A stretch of DNA of 6,874 bases from JBBQIY01 sp964618405 (GTDB taxonomy: Bacteria > Verrucomicrobiota > Kiritimatiellia > RFP12 > UBA3636): the NCBI GenBank assembly GCA_964618405.1, contig CAZUAY010000207.1, positions 1 through 6,874 on the forward strand, written 5' to 3'. Under the pieces are notes generated by a model. That model was not told where the DNA came from. It ran no database searches and saw only the letters and a list, made by a program, of their open reading frames with translations. Of the stretch, positions 5,888 to 6,874 are shown one piece after another (the first letter of the stretch is position 1; each line of letters opens with the position of its first letter). The position numbers and the translations under genes were made by a program.

Positions 5888-5929
5888 ATGCTTTCCTTTC
5901 GGGGCGGGCGTTGGCCGCCTCCCTGTTCC

Positions 5930-5959
5930 ATTCTACCACCTGGGGGCATCCGGAAACAA
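5930..5959 (-). promoter_or_regulatory. Candidate promoter for the DUF1697-ydcF unit
   Basis: Minus strand: TTGTTT (5959-5954), 18 bases, TAGAAT (5935-5930). The -10 has five of six consensus bases, but the -35 is only half matched. It lies 43 bases before the DUF1697 start, a sensible distance, inside the divergent intergenic region. Moderate to weak support. Confidence 0.4.
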
Positions 5960-6011
5960 TGTTTCTCTGCTTTGGGATGCATGAAAACGCCGCTTTCTTC
6001 CGTTATATGGG

Positions 6012-6025
6012 TATACTCTAATAAT
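6012..6025 (+). promoter_or_regulatory. Possible -10 region of the divergent exported-protein gene
   Basis: TATACT (6012-6017) and the overlapping downstream AATAAT (6020-6025) each match the -10 consensus in five of six positions and lie 30-43 bases before the ATG at 6055. I find no convincing -35 hexamer at the right spacing for either, so this is a weak call. Confidence 0.3.
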
Positions 6026-6054
6026 GACTACCAAGGAAGAAAAGAGGTTTCAAC

Positions 6055-6874
6055 ATGAAAAAGATTTTGTCTTTGGCATCGGTGCTGGCGTTGCTGCTTT
6101 TTGCATGGCCGGCCGGTGCCTCCACTGTGGACAGCATCACCGTGACCCAAATCAAGGGGGAAATGACCTACAACAACCAGGCCCCCTTCCAGCCGGTGCT
6201 GACCATCGTCAACAACAGCGCCCATGATGTCCACCTGACGGTGGAAGTCTATGATGAGCTGCTAAGGCGCACCGTGCACGCCACCCCCTACACCATGCCC
6301 ATCAGCAAAGACCCGCTGGTCATCAACGGCTTTGTGTACAAGCCCCTGCAAACAGAGGGGCAAATCAACACCTACCGCTACCGCGTCAAGTCGTCCGGCG
6401 GCTTTAAGGAGGATTTTTACTCCGCGCAAATCATGCGCATCGACGCCACCACCAAGCAGCCCTACTACATCCAGGTGCACAACCCCCGCTTCCCCCGCAA
6501 CACCGTTTCCTCCTTCGGCCCGCAGTTCCGCGTGCTTACCCCGGGGCTGACCAAGGAATGGTACATGTTCACCCCCCTCAACCTCTCCCTTCAAGGTCGG
6601 CAGACCTTCACCCTGGTGGGCGGCAACATGTACGAGGTGGGCGAAGTGTATGTGGATGTGGCTGGCGACAGCGTGACCGTCAACTACCGCTACTATTTTG
6701 ACGGGCAGACGGACAAAATCCGCCCCGTGACCGACTTCCTCTACTTTTTTAACGACTATGGCTCCGTCACCACGGTGGACCATACCAAGCTGCCCAAGAC
6801 CTTCCAGTTTGGCAGGCCTTTCAGCATCCAGCAGCAGCTGGGCGGCGACACCAACGTGCTGATGTTTGTGCGCA
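6055..6874 (+). CDS. Exported protein of unknown function, N-terminal part
   Basis: The frame is open from ATG at 6055 to the right edge, giving 273 residues without a stop, so the protein is longer than seen. AAGAGG lies 8 bases before the start. Residues 1-22 are a signal peptide (MKKILSLASVLALLLF, then AWPAGA|ST), with no lipobox. The rest has no further membrane segment and, within the part seen, no cysteine at all. It alternates short hydrophobic stretches with Asn, Thr, Tyr and Pro, as in beta-sandwich domains: for example QPVLTIVNNSAHDVHLTVEVYDE (about 47-69) resembles an Ig-like or cohesin-like strand pattern, and TVNYRYYFDGQTDK (about 208-221) is another strand pair. I recognise no catalytic motif and no named family. 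Codon use is like its neighbours. It could be a surface or secreted structural or binding protein; no function is assigned. Confidence 0.82.
   Translation, partial: MKKILSLASVLALLLFAWPAGASTVDSITVTQIKGEMTYNNQAPFQPVLTIVNNSAHDVHLTVEVYDELLRRTVHATPYTMPISKDPLVINGFVYKPLQTEGQINTYRYRVKSSGGFKEDFYSAQIMRIDATTKQPYYIQVHNPRFPRNTVSSFGPQFRVLTPGLTKEWYMFTPLNLSLQGRQTFTLVGGNMYEVGEVYVDVAGDSVTVNYRYYFDGQTDKIRPVTDFLYFFNDYGSVTTVDHTKLPKTFQFGRPFSIQQQLGGDTNVLMFVR

Noticed and set aside
5273..6058. A 261-codon plus-strand frame over the DUF1697 gene and the divergent promoter region
   Set aside because: It runs opposite a full-length recognisable DUF1697 protein, lacks a ribosome binding site, and has no recognisable domain.
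6262..6783. A 173-codon open frame on the minus strand within the exported-protein gene
   Set aside because: It is Val-, His- and Gly-rich and lies wholly antisense to a frame with a signal peptide and good ribosome binding site, so it is a shadow frame.

Overview
The window looks like chromosomal DNA from a low-to-moderate GC-skewed member of the Bacillota (class Clostridia, probably an uncultured gut-type lineage). This is an inference. It rests on GC-rich third codon positions, strong AGGAGG-type ribosome binding sites, one TTG start, a classic TTGACA / extended -10 promoter, short Gram-positive-style signal peptides, and a CUT1 sugar ABC transporter with no ATPase gene in view. Seven protein-coding genes are supported. 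Two run off the ends of the window.

Region 1 (1-4315, minus strand) is one apparent operon, read right to left: a MarR-family regulator, a BCCT-family (betaine/choline/carnitine) transporter, two CUT1 ABC permeases of UgpA and UgpE type, and the N-terminal part of a UgpB/MalE-like extracellular solute-binding protein cut by the left edge. Intergenic gaps are short (55, 42 and about 79 bp, plus one overlap between the permeases). No rho-independent terminator is visible inside. A strong promoter precedes marR, and a 20-bp quasi-palindrome over its -10 region is a natural autoregulatory operator. The BCCT protein has Asp100 where the betaine carrier BetP has Gly153. In BetP, the single change G153D is known to create an H+-coupled choline transporter, so this carrier is more likely to take up choline or a similar cation than betaine. 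UgpB-type systems import glycerol-3-phosphate and its diesters as well as sugars. A reasonable, unproven reading is therefore a jointly controlled module for taking up choline and a choline-linked or other polyol/sugar compound.

Region 2 (4316-4613) is intergenic. It holds a perfect 10-bp stem terminator that works best for minus-strand transcripts, and an array of three perfect stem-loops just downstream of the next gene. The array resembles a dispersed intergenic hairpin repeat.

Region 3 (4614-5960, minus strand) is a second small operon: a DUF1697 protein followed 32 bp later by a YdcF/DUF218 protein, with a plausible promoter at 5930-5959.

Region 4 (6055 to the right edge, plus strand) is the start of a divergently transcribed gene for an exported, cysteine-free protein that I do not recognise.
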